Source: JACKCR01 sp041390305 (GTDB lineage: Bacteria > Eisenbacteria > RBG-16-71-46 > CAIMUX01). Taken from it: a stretch of 64,000 nucleotides of DNA. The stretch lies in assembly GCA_041390305.1 (NCBI GenBank), contig JAWKQE010000033.1, forward strand, positions 1 through 64,000, given 5' to 3'. The notes below the pieces were generated by a model. That model searched no databases, was not told where the DNA came from, and saw only the letters and a list, made by a program, of their open reading frames with translations. Positions 8,035-16,435 of this stretch are shown here, piece after piece. Each line of letters starts with the position of its first letter. The first letter of the stretch is position 1. The translations under genes and the position numbers were made by a program.

Positions 8035-10062
8035 TCACTTCAGGATGAGGAACTTGCCGACCTGCTTGTCGCCGCTGGCGTGGTCTTCGACGTAGAAGAG
8101 GTAGAGCCCGCTCGCCACGCCCTGATCCTGACGCGTGACGAGGTCCCACGCGGCCATGCCGCCGGGGAGCCTCGGGAGATCCGCCTCGGGGTTGCTGCGG
8201 TCCGTCGGGTCGTAGATCCCGCGGATGTCGGTCGGGGCGTACGAGCCCGAATCGAACTCGATGGTGTCGACGAGGTCCCCGGCCAGCGTGTAGATCCGGA
8301 TCGTGCACCGCGCGGGGAGGTTCGCGAACCAGAGATAACGGTCGCGTCCGAGCGCGCCGTCCCAGGCCGCGTCCCCGCGGTACGGATTCGGGAAGACGAG
8401 CACGTCGTTCGGGTTGGCCGCGGCGGGGCTACCCGAGAAGGCGAAGGTACGGTTCTGGGCGAGTCCGCTGGAGAGCGAAGCGATCTCCTGCGTCCCGGTG
8501 TCGAACGCGGTGATCGCGGTCCAGTACTTGAACCCGTCGCGGATTCCGGTGACGTCGTAGCGATACTCGTAGTCGACTCCGTCGATCGTGACCGGCTCCC
8601 TGAGGCTCTCGAGGCCGGTGTTGTAGAACACCGAGTCGATCACGTCGGCTTCCAGGATCGGGAGGAACTCGCTTTCGAGGCGGCTCTCGCTCATGTAGAC
8701 CCGGTAGCCCTCGAAGTCCTTCCGTCCGCTCTCGGGGTCGATGAAGTCCTCGGGGTCGTCCGTCCAGCGCAGGGTGAGCCGGTTGAGATCCGGGATGACC
8801 TTGAGGCGCGGCGACGGCGGCGGAAGCGGAATGTTGAGGTTGAGGTCGAACGCGGTCTGCGCCCAGCCGGCATTGAAGAGGAGGTCCTCGTTCGTCGTGC
8901 GTCCCGTGCGCGGGTCCGCTTCTCCACCCACCCAGGCGAAGGAGACGGTGAACTTCTCGCCCGGGGCGAGGAGCGGGATCGGTCCGACCGAGATGAGCGT
9001 GACGGGGTCGTTGTTGCCCGCTTCCGAGCCCGCGGTGCTCCGCTTCGCGCCGTTGCTGAGCGTGCGGTAGCGGCCGAGGTCCTCGACCGGGGCGTCACCG
9101 ATCCGGTCCGTCTCGTCGCGCCAGTTCCACCAGTTGAAGGAGACGACGAGGCTGTCGCGGCCGAAGTCGAGCGCGTTCCCGACGCCGTCCCGCACGCCGA
9201 GGAGCTGGTAGCCGGCCCAGGCGGGTGCGTCGCCGTTGTCGTCGTTGAAGTGGTGCTCGGTGCAGATGCGGAGGGAGTCGACCCAGGTGATGTCTTTCTG
9301 CCCGAACCAACCGCTCCGCCAGTTGGGATCGTCCGGCGTCTTGTAACCGGTCGCCATCTCCGCGTAGACGCCGACGTAGACGTCACGCAGCACCTCGAAC
9401 GGGTTGATGTTCTCGACCGTGAAGTCCATGAGGACGAACGCATCGAACGGCTCGAAGCTGAAGAGCGAGGTCGTGGTCGTGACCTGGATGTTCATCGGCT
9501 CGTGCGCGTCCTCGGTGTTGTCGACGGGACGGACGGAGTCTGCGTAGGAGTAGACGAAGTCCTGCTCGCTCCGCGCGTCCGGCGAGAAGTACCGGCTGAA
9601 GGGGAGCGTCGAGAGTTCGCGGATCTCGCTGGTCGGGACGTACTCGCTCGCTGCGTCGAGAGATCCGGCATAGCCGGCCGTGGCGGCAGTCGAGACGAGG
9701 GTGTCGCCGGTGGAGGCGACGATGGCTCCGACCCAGACGCCCGCGCGCACGAGGTGCTCGATGTCGGAGCCGAGCGGATACTCCATCGACGGCTCGCGGC
9801 TCGCGAGGTTGTTCCCAATGAAGCCGTCGTTCGAGACGGCGAGGCCGAGGTTGTTCCCGGTCGTGACGAGCCGCTCCGTGTCCACCTCGGTCTGCGCGGC
9901 CGAGGGAGATGCGAGGCCGAAAGAGAGGGCGGTGGCGAGTCCCACGGTCGCGATCACTCCCGTGACGACTCGAGCGGCGCGAAACGCCGGCCGAAGCGAA
10001 GCGGAGTGACGGGCCCGAAGGCGCGAGAGGTTGGTGCGCTCCATGCGTGTCCTATCCATCAT
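8035..10062 (-). CDS. Secreted protein with FlgD-like C-terminal domain
   Basis: A 675-residue exported protein. The N-terminus is Arg-rich, followed by a hydrophobic stretch ending near SPSAAQ, a plausible signal peptidase I site (about residues 35-57). The long body contains Fn3-like strands. The C-terminus has the family hallmark PNPYRG, followed by IRIYTLAGDLVDTI and SGLYLFYVEDHASGDKQVGK, matching FlgD-like or T9SS-type sorting domains common in FCB bacteria. The start ATG overlaps the stop of the NHL lipoprotein gene (ATGA at 10059-10062). An alternative Met a few codons downstream gives a shorter n-region. Probably displayed at the cell surface alongside the PorV-like and TonB proteins. 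No enzymatic motif seen. Confidence 0.8.
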   Translation of the reverse strand: MMDRTRMERTNLSRLRARHSASLRPAFRAARVVTGVIATVGLATALSFGLASPSAAQTEVDTERLVTTGNNLGLAVSNDGFIGNNLASREPSMEYPLGSDIEHLVRAGVWVGAIVASTGDTLVSTAATAGYAGSLDAASEYVPTSEIRELSTLPFSRYFSPDARSEQDFVYSYADSVRPVDNTEDAHEPMNIQVTTTTSLFSFEPFDAFVLMDFTVENINPFEVLRDVYVGVYAEMATGYKTPDDPNWRSGWFGQKDITWVDSLRICTEHHFNDDNGDAPAWAGYQLLGVRDGVGNALDFGRDSLVVSFNWWNWRDETDRIGDAPVEDLGRYRTLSNGAKRSTAGSEAGNNDPVTLISVGPIPLLAPGEKFTVSFAWVGGEADPRTGRTTNEDLLFNAGWAQTAFDLNLNIPLPPPSPRLKVIPDLNRLTLRWTDDPEDFIDPESGRKDFEGYRVYMSESRLESEFLPILEADVIDSVFYNTGLESLREPVTIDGVDYEYRYDVTGIRDGFKYWTAITAFDTGTQEIASLSSGLAQNRTFAFSGSPAAANPNDVLVFPNPYRGDAAWDGALGRDRYLWFANLPARCTIRIYTLAGDLVDTIEFDSGSYAPTDIRGIYDPTDRSNPEADLPRLPGGMAAWDLVTRQDQGVASGLYLFYVEDHASGDKQVGKFLILK

Positions 10063-11045
10063 GGCTGTCCCACGGCAGAGGAGTCCGGAACTCCGGCCAG
10101 TTCGAGTGCGAGGATCCGGTCGTTGGGAGGATCCGCGAGGAAGACGAAGACGCCCGCGACCGCGAGGTACTTCGGATCCTCGACCGGAGACGCGAGCGGG
10201 ATCTTGCTCGGCGTGTAGACGGAGTCGACGAACGTTCCCTCGGACGTGAACTTGAAGACGCGCCCGGAGCCGGTGTCCGCGACGTAGACGTGCTCGGTGT
10301 CGCCGCGGTCGGTCGAGACGCCTTCCGGACGATCGAGTTCGAAGTCCTCGCCGATGGCGGGGCCGGGGGCGGCGGTGTTCGTCACGCTGTCGTTGAGCCG
10401 CTGGACCCAGTTCTTGCCGGTGTCCGCGCAGAGCACGTACTCACCGTTCCAGTAGAGCCCGTTCGGCTCGTTGACGAAGCCGCGTCCGGAGCCTTCGTCC
10501 GAGATGAGCATGTCCGGCTGCCCGGTCGGCGTGTACTTGAAGACCGTGTCCCGGGACGCGTCCGAAACGTACACGTTGAGGAACGCGTCGGCGGTGAGTC
10601 CGCTGAACTCGTTCCAGCGCGAGTCGGTGAAGGACGAGCGGGGCGATCCACCCGTGTAGTGGTAGCGCTTGACGGTCATGTCGCCTTCGTCGGCGACGTA
10701 GACGTAGATCGATTCGCGCTGGGCTACGGCGATCTGGACGGGCCGGATGAGCCCCTGGAAGTCGTGGACGATGTCGGCCTGGTCCGCGACCTGGTCGTTG
10801 ACGAAGTAGGCGCCCACCGACTGGTTCTCCTTGATCACGTAGATCAGAGAGCCCTGGCTCGCCATCGCGGACGGCGAGGTGACCGACCAGATCTTCGACA
10901 GGTTGTAGGTGTCGATCACGACCGGTACCTGTGGCGGCGGCTGCGGTGGCAGGTCGAACTGCTGCCCACATGCCGCGAGGAGACCGAGTCCGAGGAAGAG
11001 GGGGAGCCGGCGGATCTGCATCGAATGACTCTTCTTCACTTTCAT
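10059..11045 (-). CDS. NHL-repeat beta-propeller lipoprotein
   Basis: A 328-residue protein. A short basic n-region and hydrophobic core end in a LAAC lipobox (Cys at about residue 26), so an outer-membrane or periplasmic lipoprotein is predicted. The body shows repeated NHL-type units such as IYVYVADEGDMTVKRY, LNVYVSDASRDTVFKY and EHVYVADTGSGRVFKF, consistent with a beta-propeller of about six blades. NHL propellers usually mediate binding rather than catalysis. The ATG at 11045 was chosen because it overlaps the stop of the PorV-like gene (ATGA). An internal Met eight codons later is an alternative. It lies centrally in a five-gene overlapping operon and may bridge the TonB receptor and the sorted surface proteins. 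Confidence 0.85.
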   Translation of the reverse strand: MKVKKSHSMQIRRLPLFLGLGLLAACGQQFDLPPQPPPQVPVVIDTYNLSKIWSVTSPSAMASQGSLIYVIKENQSVGAYFVNDQVADQADIVHDFQGLIRPVQIAVAQRESIYVYVADEGDMTVKRYHYTGGSPRSSFTDSRWNEFSGLTADAFLNVYVSDASRDTVFKYTPTGQPDMLISDEGSGRGFVNEPNGLYWNGEYVLCADTGKNWVQRLNDSVTNTAAPGPAIGEDFELDRPEGVSTDRGDTEHVYVADTGSGRVFKFTSEGTFVDSVYTPSKIPLASPVEDPKYLAVAGVFVFLADPPNDRILALELAGVPDSSAVGQP

Positions 11046-12100
11046 AGCCCGAAGCCCAGGCCGATCCGGTGGACGGCCTCCAGATTGCCGCCCTCGGTGA
11101 AGGCGTAGTCGACCACCGCTTCCTGTCCGGAGAACCGGACCTTGAAACCGACGCCGGCCGAGAAGCCGAGTTCGTCGGCCGCAAAGTCGTAGCCGGCGCG
11201 GAGGGCGTAGCCATCCTGGAACCAGTACTCGACGCCGAAGAGGAGCGACTCGTTCTGGTCCGCGGGGTGGACGACCTGCGTGACCATGGTCATCCGGTGG
11301 GGACCGGAGATCCACGGGTCCATCGCGAAGCCGAGATGGAACGAGGTCGGAGGCGAGTAGGCCGTGTAATCGACCTCGGCGCCCGTGACGTTGCTGAAGT
11401 AGCTCCCGTTCGGCTTGAGGTCCGGTCCGAAGTGGGAGAGCGCGATCGCGATCTTCCCGTTCCGGTAGCCGAGCCGGTAGACCGTGCCCGCGTCGAGGAG
11501 CATGCCGGTCGTGGTCGGGCCGCCCACACCCGTTCCCATCTCTTCGCGCAGCACCTTCGCGCTCACGCCGATTGCGAGCCGGTCCGTGAAGAGGCGGGAG
11601 AAGGTCATCGAGGCGAGGAAGTCCGAGTAGCTGACGGTGCGCCCGGTGCCCTGCGGATAGAACTCGCTCGTCTCCGGGAAATCGGTGGAGAGGAACGCGA
11701 AGCCGAGCGCGAACTGGCCGCCGAGCCCCGCGACGGGGCGGGAGAAGGAGGCCGACCCGATGCCGATATCCGCGAGCCAGCGGACGTAGGAGAAGTTCGC
11801 GGCGGGTTCGCCGGTCGGAGTGATGACGCCGGCGGGGTTCGAGAACGTGGCCTGGGGGCCGTTCACGATGGCCGCGTAGGCCCCGCCGAGCGCGGCGACC
11901 CGGGCGTCGAGCCCGATCTTGAGGAAGGTACCGCTCGAGGTGGCCACCCGCTGTACGCCGATCTCGTTCTGCGCTTCCGCGCGCGGAGCGAGAGCGACGA
12001 GACCGGCAGCGACGAAGGTCCCGAGAAGGATCTTGTTCATCGGCTTCATCCGCCTCAACGCTGCATCCTGTGTTCGCACGACTCTTTCCTCTGTCCGCAT
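11042..12100 (-). CDS. PorV/PorQ-like outer-membrane beta-barrel protein
   Basis: A 352-residue outer-membrane protein. A signal peptide (KPMNKILLGTFVAAGLVAL) with cleavage near AEAQ is followed by the PorV/UPF0164 signature: SSGTFLKIGLDARVAALGGA then an FSNPAG turn. The remainder has alternating amphipathic strands and a C-terminal aromatic or hydrophobic residue (GFGL), as in 14-strand FadL-like barrels. In type IX secretion PorV shuttles substrates from the translocon. In phyla lacking an obvious T9SS, related proteins accompany FlgD-sorted surface proteins, as here. The ATG at 12100 overlaps the TonB-receptor stop by one base (TGATG); two in-frame GTGs just upstream are less likely. No core T9SS gene (sov/sprA, porK-N) is in the window. 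Confidence 0.88.
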   Translation of the reverse strand: MRTEERVVRTQDAALRRMKPMNKILLGTFVAAGLVALAPRAEAQNEIGVQRVATSSGTFLKIGLDARVAALGGAYAAIVNGPQATFSNPAGVITPTGEPAANFSYVRWLADIGIGSASFSRPVAGLGGQFALGFAFLSTDFPETSEFYPQGTGRTVSYSDFLASMTFSRLFTDRLAIGVSAKVLREEMGTGVGGPTTTGMLLDAGTVYRLGYRNGKIAIALSHFGPDLKPNGSYFSNVTGAEVDYTAYSPPTSFHLGFAMDPWISGPHRMTMVTQVVHPADQNESLLFGVEYWFQDGYALRAGYDFAADELGFSAGVGFKVRFSGQEAVVDYAFTEGGNLEAVHRIGLGFGL

Positions 12101-15093
12101 CACCACTCCATTCCGATCCCGACGCGAACGTGACGCGGGGACGCGATCATCGACGGGTCGGAGTACCGGTTGATCGTTCCTTGGATCGAGGCGCGGATCG
12201 ACCGGGCCGTGCTGACGAGGTTCTCTTCGTAGATCTGGTCGTAGACTTCCCGATACTCGGGGGTGCCGGGCGTGAGTCCGGCGAGACGCGGATCCTGGTT
12301 GCTCACCCGGATCTCGTCGCCCGTCACCTCGATGAGCGCTTCGTCGGTCAGCTCGAGGTTGTCGGGGTTGTCACGCGGGTCGATGCTGAGCTGACCCTCG
12401 CCCGGCTTCCAACGCTCGCCCGTCGACGGATCGATGTCGGTGGCGTTCCGGTGGTTGAGGACGTTCCAGCCCTGCACGGTCAGCTCCAGGCGCCGTCCGC
12501 CCACACGGAAGCCCTTCGTGAGCGTCATGTTGAGCGTGGAGTCGAACGGGCCGTTCTTGGAGTACCCGAGGCCGGTGGGGTGGCCCTGGATGTCCTGTGG
12601 CGTGTAGGCCCGGCCCGAACGGATGAGGAGGTACGCGTTGAGGCGGAGATCATCGGGAATGCGGACGCCCAGGATGGACGGCCCCTCGTCACCGTCGACG
12701 ACGGAGAAGTTCCCGTACGCCTTGAACTCGTGGGGACGGTTCCACCACATGTACTCCTCTTCCAGCGCCGTTTCGCGCGCGTCGCCCCCCGACTCCTGGA
12801 CGAGGCGGAGACCGTTCGGGTCGGAGGCCTTCCCCTTCGCTACGGAGAAGGTGTAGGTGGCGCCCCAGGACGTGTAGTCCGTGCGCTTCTTCTTGAGTTC
12901 GATCTCGATGCCGCGGGAACGGGCATAGTCGAGGTTCCGGTAGAGGAAGAGGTTCGCGTTCTCGAGTTTGATCGAGGTCGGGTAGTCGTAGATGTCCTTG
13001 TTGTAGACCGAGATCTTGATCGCTTTGTCGGCCGTGAACTGGTGTCCGACACCGAGCTCGTACTGGACCGAGATCTCCGGGTCGAGGTTCGGGTTCCCGA
13101 TGTTCGGGAAGTCTTCCGAGCTCTGCGAGCTGCTCTTCGCGTAGACGTAGAAGTAGGCCGGTCGCTGCGTGAAGTGCCCGTAGTTGAAGTAGAGGTGCGA
13201 GCTCTCGTTGATCGGGTGGGAGACCTGGACGCGCGGGGAGAGGTAGCCCTTGAACCGGTAGCCGAAGAGCGAGTTCGTCGCGTCGTAGTACTCCTGGGCC
13301 GCGGCCGGCGTGATGGTCGGTCGATCCTGACGCTCGTAGAGCGCGTCGACCTGCTCGCCGGGGAACCAGTAATCGTAGCGGAGGCCGACGCTCGCGACGA
13401 GCCCCTCGAAGTTGATCCGGTCGTTGAGGTAGAGCGCTCCCGTGTTCGGGTAGACGTGGAAGAGGTCGAACTCGCGCCCGAGCGGGAGGAGCACCGGGTC
13501 CACGGTCGAGGCGTCGAGGCTCATGTACTGGACGTCTTCGTACTGCGAGTGGAGTCCCCAACGGATGTCGTGGGTCTTCCAGAAGTGGGTCCAGTCCCAG
13601 TCGAGCGCCCAGGTGCGGATGTAGCGGTCGCGGTACGCGCTCGGCTGGCCGACGTCGAGGAAATAGGGGGTCGGGTCGACGTTCCCGAGGTTGTCGTAGT
13701 AGTCGCCGTCCGTCCGCGTGTTGTAGTCGGTCCAGAGTTGGCCACGGACGTCCTGATGGCGCGACGTGAAGAAGCGGGTGATCGTGAGTTCGTGGATCAG
13801 GCTCTGCTTGAGCGTCTGGTTCCAGGCGAAGGAGAACGAGTTCCGGTCCGTCGTCACCGTGTAGTAGTTGTTGAGGCGACGGCTCCAGGCCCACGGATAG
13901 TTGTTCACGTTCCGGTTGATCTGGGCGATGTCCGTGTCGTTGAACCCCTCTCCGAACTGGAGGCTCTTCGTGAGGGAGACGGAGAACTTGTGGTGGGCCG
14001 ATGCCTTCCACGCGGACTTGAAGAGGCCGCGCCACTCGTTGCTTCCGCGCGGGTAGAAGAAGTTCTTGTAGCGGAACTCCTTTCCGAAGAACCGATCCTG
14101 GTAGCTCGAGATGAGGCTTCCGCCCTGCGTATCGACGGTGGGGAGGTGGCCGTTGCTGAGGTCGGCCGAGACGCTCGCGAAGAACGTGATCTTTCCGGCG
14201 CCCTTTCCGCCGAGCGGCTTGAGGACGTTGGCGAGGCCGGGGAGGGGGCCACTCACCTGGAACTCCATGAGGTCCACGTCCCAGTCATCGGTGAACTGGT
14301 CGGTCGTGTAGCCGAGGTAGCCGTGGTAGACCTCGTCGCCTTCCTTGAGCTTGGCGTCGATGATTCCGGAGAGCGCCTGTCCGTACTGCGCGTCGAATCC
14401 ACCCGTGATGATGTTGACTTCGGCGACCGAGCGCGAGCTGACCGCGCTACCGCCGCTGGACTCGCCGGAGAGGAGGTCACGCATCTCCACGCCGTCGACG
14501 ACATAGAGAGTCTCGTCGGAGCGCCCCCCGCGGACGTGGATCTTGTCCCGGTCCCGCGTCACGCCGGCCTGTTGTTCGACGACGCTGTCGAGGGTGGGCC
14601 GGACGACGAGCTCCTTGATGTCGTCGGCCGTGACGGAGCGGACGGTGGCGCCCTGCTCGACGTCGACGAGCGGGCGCTCGCCGGTGACGACCACTTCTTC
14701 GGTCTTTCCGACCGTGGTCGGCTGGAGCTTGATCTCGATCGTCGCCGTGCGCTTGTCCTGGACTTCGACCGAGACCTTTCCGGTGGTGTACCCCATGAAC
14801 GACGCCTGGACTTCGTAGGAGCCGACCGGAACACCGGCCAGGACGAAGCTGCCGTCCTCCCGCGCGATCGCACCGCGGGTGGTGCCGACGATCGACACGT
14901 TCGTGTAGGCGAGAGGGGCTCCCGTGTCCGCGTCGAGGACCTTCCCGACGACGGTTCCTTCCTGGGCCCAGGCCTGTGTGCCCGTGACCAGGGAGAGGGC
15001 TGCCAGCATGAGGAGCATGCCGAGGGCTCGCCGCCACCTCTTCGAAGGAACGTGAGCTACGGCTGCGTGGACGCGCATCGCGGTGGTCGTCAT
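12100..15093 (-). CDS. TonB-dependent outer-membrane receptor with carboxypeptidase-regulatory-like N-domain
   Basis: A 997-residue receptor. A signal peptide ends near TQAWAQ. A carboxypeptidase regulatory-like (peptidase-associated) beta-sandwich covers about residues 47-130. A plug domain (VVVTGERPLVDVEQG, IHVRGGRSDETLYVVDGVEM, IITGGFDAQYGQALSGI) and a large beta-barrel follow. The barrel contains the conserved GNPNLDPE motif, and the protein ends in an aromatic residue (MEW). Such receptors take up large ligands with TonB energy; no ligand is evident. It is the first gene of a five-gene unit, with a promoter about 80 bp upstream and a GGAG ribosome-binding site 10 bp before ATG. No SusD homologue accompanies it; a PorV-like protein does, which differs from the SusCD arrangement. 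Confidence 0.92.
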   Translation of the reverse strand: MTTTAMRVHAAVAHVPSKRWRRALGMLLMLAALSLVTGTQAWAQEGTVVGKVLDADTGAPLAYTNVSIVGTTRGAIAREDGSFVLAGVPVGSYEVQASFMGYTTGKVSVEVQDKRTATIEIKLQPTTVGKTEEVVVTGERPLVDVEQGATVRSVTADDIKELVVRPTLDSVVEQQAGVTRDRDKIHVRGGRSDETLYVVDGVEMRDLLSGESSGGSAVSSRSVAEVNIITGGFDAQYGQALSGIIDAKLKEGDEVYHGYLGYTTDQFTDDWDVDLMEFQVSGPLPGLANVLKPLGGKGAGKITFFASVSADLSNGHLPTVDTQGGSLISSYQDRFFGKEFRYKNFFYPRGSNEWRGLFKSAWKASAHHKFSVSLTKSLQFGEGFNDTDIAQINRNVNNYPWAWSRRLNNYYTVTTDRNSFSFAWNQTLKQSLIHELTITRFFTSRHQDVRGQLWTDYNTRTDGDYYDNLGNVDPTPYFLDVGQPSAYRDRYIRTWALDWDWTHFWKTHDIRWGLHSQYEDVQYMSLDASTVDPVLLPLGREFDLFHVYPNTGALYLNDRINFEGLVASVGLRYDYWFPGEQVDALYERQDRPTITPAAAQEYYDATNSLFGYRFKGYLSPRVQVSHPINESSHLYFNYGHFTQRPAYFYVYAKSSSQSSEDFPNIGNPNLDPEISVQYELGVGHQFTADKAIKISVYNKDIYDYPTSIKLENANLFLYRNLDYARSRGIEIELKKKRTDYTSWGATYTFSVAKGKASDPNGLRLVQESGGDARETALEEEYMWWNRPHEFKAYGNFSVVDGDEGPSILGVRIPDDLRLNAYLLIRSGRAYTPQDIQGHPTGLGYSKNGPFDSTLNMTLTKGFRVGGRRLELTVQGWNVLNHRNATDIDPSTGERWKPGEGQLSIDPRDNPDNLELTDEALIEVTGDEIRVSNQDPRLAGLTPGTPEYREVYDQIYEENLVSTARSIRASIQGTINRYSDPSMIASPRHVRVGIGMEW

Positions 15094-15169
15094 GTATGGA
15101 GATCTCCGCCGAGGGCAAGCGATCGGTCCCGGGGACGGACTCCTTCGGCCCCCAGGGTCAAGTCCGGGT

Positions 15170-15198
15170 ACGCTAGCAACCCTCTAGGGAGGGGTCAA
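15170..15198 (-). promoter_or_regulatory. Candidate sigma-70-like promoter of the TonB-receptor operon
   Basis: On the minus strand: TTGACC (plus 15193-15198), 17-bp spacer, TAGCGT (plus 15170-15175). The TonB-receptor ATG lies about 75 bp downstream. The same TAGCGT hexamer recurs as -10 box of the promoter at 61974-62003, which supports it. Confidence 0.55.
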
Positions 15199-15279
15199 CT
15201 TCGGTGACTACCTATCCCGCAGGTCCATGGGGGAGTGTGACTCCGCCCGGTAGGCGGTCCTCGGCCGATTGGGCCAGGA

Positions 15280-15301
15280 CGGGAGACCGCGGATTCTCCC
15301 G
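15280..15301 (-). terminator. Hairpin downstream of deoC, possible terminator
   Basis: A 7-bp perfect stem (CGGGAGA / TCTCCCG) with an 8-base loop lies about 50 bp past the deoC stop. There is no T tract on the minus strand, so if it terminates it would need help from Rho. It is the only structure seen between deoC and the promoter of the TonB operon. Confidence 0.35.
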
Positions 15302-15352
15302 GCCGTCTCCGCCCTGAGAGCCGCCGGGATCCTGCCCGTGATCGACGGCGGG

Positions 15353-16435
15353 CTAGTGGCTGCCGGCGATCTGGATGGAGGCCGAGGCCCCGATCCGGGT
15401 CGCACCCGCCTCGACCATCTTCCGGGCCGACTCGGTGTCGCGGATCCCGCCCGCTGCCTTGACCCCGAGGGTTGGCCCGACCACCTCGCGCATGAGGCGG
15501 ACGTCTTCGAGGGTCGCCCCCGAGGGCCCGAAACCGGTCGACGTCTTGACGAAGTGGGCGCCCTCGTCGCGCACGATCTCCGAGCCGATCCGCTTCTCCT
15601 CGTCGGTGAGGAAGGCGTTCTCCAGGATGACCTTCGTGATCACACCGGGGATGGCCGCCTTGACGACGGCCCGGACGTGGGCGGCCACGGCCTTGTGGTC
15701 GCCGCTCTTCATCGCACCGATCGGAATGACCATATCGACTTCGCGCGCGCCCTGGGCCACCGCGACCTGGGTTTCGTAGGCCTTCACTTCGGCCCGGTTC
15801 GCGCCGTGCGGGAATCCGACCACGGTGCAGACCCTCACCCGGCTGTGGTCGAGGATGCGGGCCGCGAGAGGCACCCAGATCGGCTGGATGCAGACGGAAG
15901 CGAATCCGTGACAGTGGGCTTCTTCGCAGAGCTGGATGATCTGCCGGTCGGTCGCTTCCGGCTTCAGGATGGTGTGGTCGATCATCGCCGCGAGGGCCGC
16001 GTCGACCTGGCCGACGCCGGGAAGGCAGCCCAGACGGGCGACGCCGTACTCGCGAAGGAGGTCCAACCGATCCCGGTCGTGGCCGTTTTCGAAGCCGGGG
16101 ATCCGGCAGCCGGCCACGGCCGGGCCGCAGCCGCACACGCCACCGCCCCCACAGCCGCAGGACGCGCCCGCGTGGGAGGAGCCGTGGGACGCGCCAGCCG
16201 CCGGGGAGTCGTATCCGCCGCCGCCTGCGCCGCCCGCCGGCCTGCTGCCCGTTCCGATGGGTGCTCCGTATCCGGCGCCGTATCCGCCTGCCGCGGCTGC
16301 GGCAGCGTATCCGCCGCCCGCGGAGGCACCGGCGCCACTGCCCGCTCCGCTCGGCGCGCCGCTCGGGTCGAGCCGCTTCAGCAGTTCGTCCGCGACCTGA
16401 CGGACCCAGGCATCCGGTACTTCGCTCGGCTTCAT
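15353..16435 (-). CDS. deoC: Deoxyribose-phosphate aldolase with N-terminal BMC-targeting helix and Cys-rich linker
   Basis: 360 residues; ordinary DeoC enzymes are about 220-260. The C-terminal domain (about 140-355) is a class I DERA with DHTILKPEAT, a VKTSTGFG Schiff-base lysine motif and the VKAAGGIRD proton-relay lysine. It cleaves 2-deoxyribose-5-phosphate to acetaldehyde and glyceraldehyde-3-phosphate. The N-terminal extension starts with an amphipathic helix (VPDAWVRQVADELLKRL, residues 6-22) typical of BMC encapsulation peptides. A Gly/Ala/Tyr/Ser-rich linker (about 24-92) follows, then five cysteines in 18 residues (93, 95, 101, 103, 110). The ATG overlaps the rpiB stop (ATGA), fixing the start. 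Last gene of the dus-cdd-like-rpiB-deoC operon. The predicted partner dehydrogenase and shell lie at 58.6-62 kb. Confidence 0.93.
   Translation of the reverse strand: MKPSEVPDAWVRQVADELLKRLDPSGAPSGAGSGAGASAGGGYAAAAAAGGYGAGYGAPIGTGSRPAGGAGGGGYDSPAAGASHGSSHAGASCGCGGGGVCGCGPAVAGCRIPGFENGHDRDRLDLLREYGVARLGCLPGVGQVDAALAAMIDHTILKPEATDRQIIQLCEEAHCHGFASVCIQPIWVPLAARILDHSRVRVCTVVGFPHGANRAEVKAYETQVAVAQGAREVDMVIPIGAMKSGDHKAVAAHVRAVVKAAIPGVITKVILENAFLTDEEKRIGSEIVRDEGAHFVKTSTGFGPSGATLEDVRLMREVVGPTLGVKAAGGIRDTESARKMVEAGATRIGASASIQIAGSH

Noticed and set aside
4374..15093. A complete type IX secretion system
   Set aside because: Only a PorV-like protein and sorted substrates are visible. No SprA/Sov, PorK-N or PorU homologue lies in the window.
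12070..15207. Very long plus-strand open frame opposite the TonB receptor
   Set aside because: It is the high-GC mirror of the receptor gene, Val/Arg/Asp-rich with no domain, signal or ribosome-binding site.
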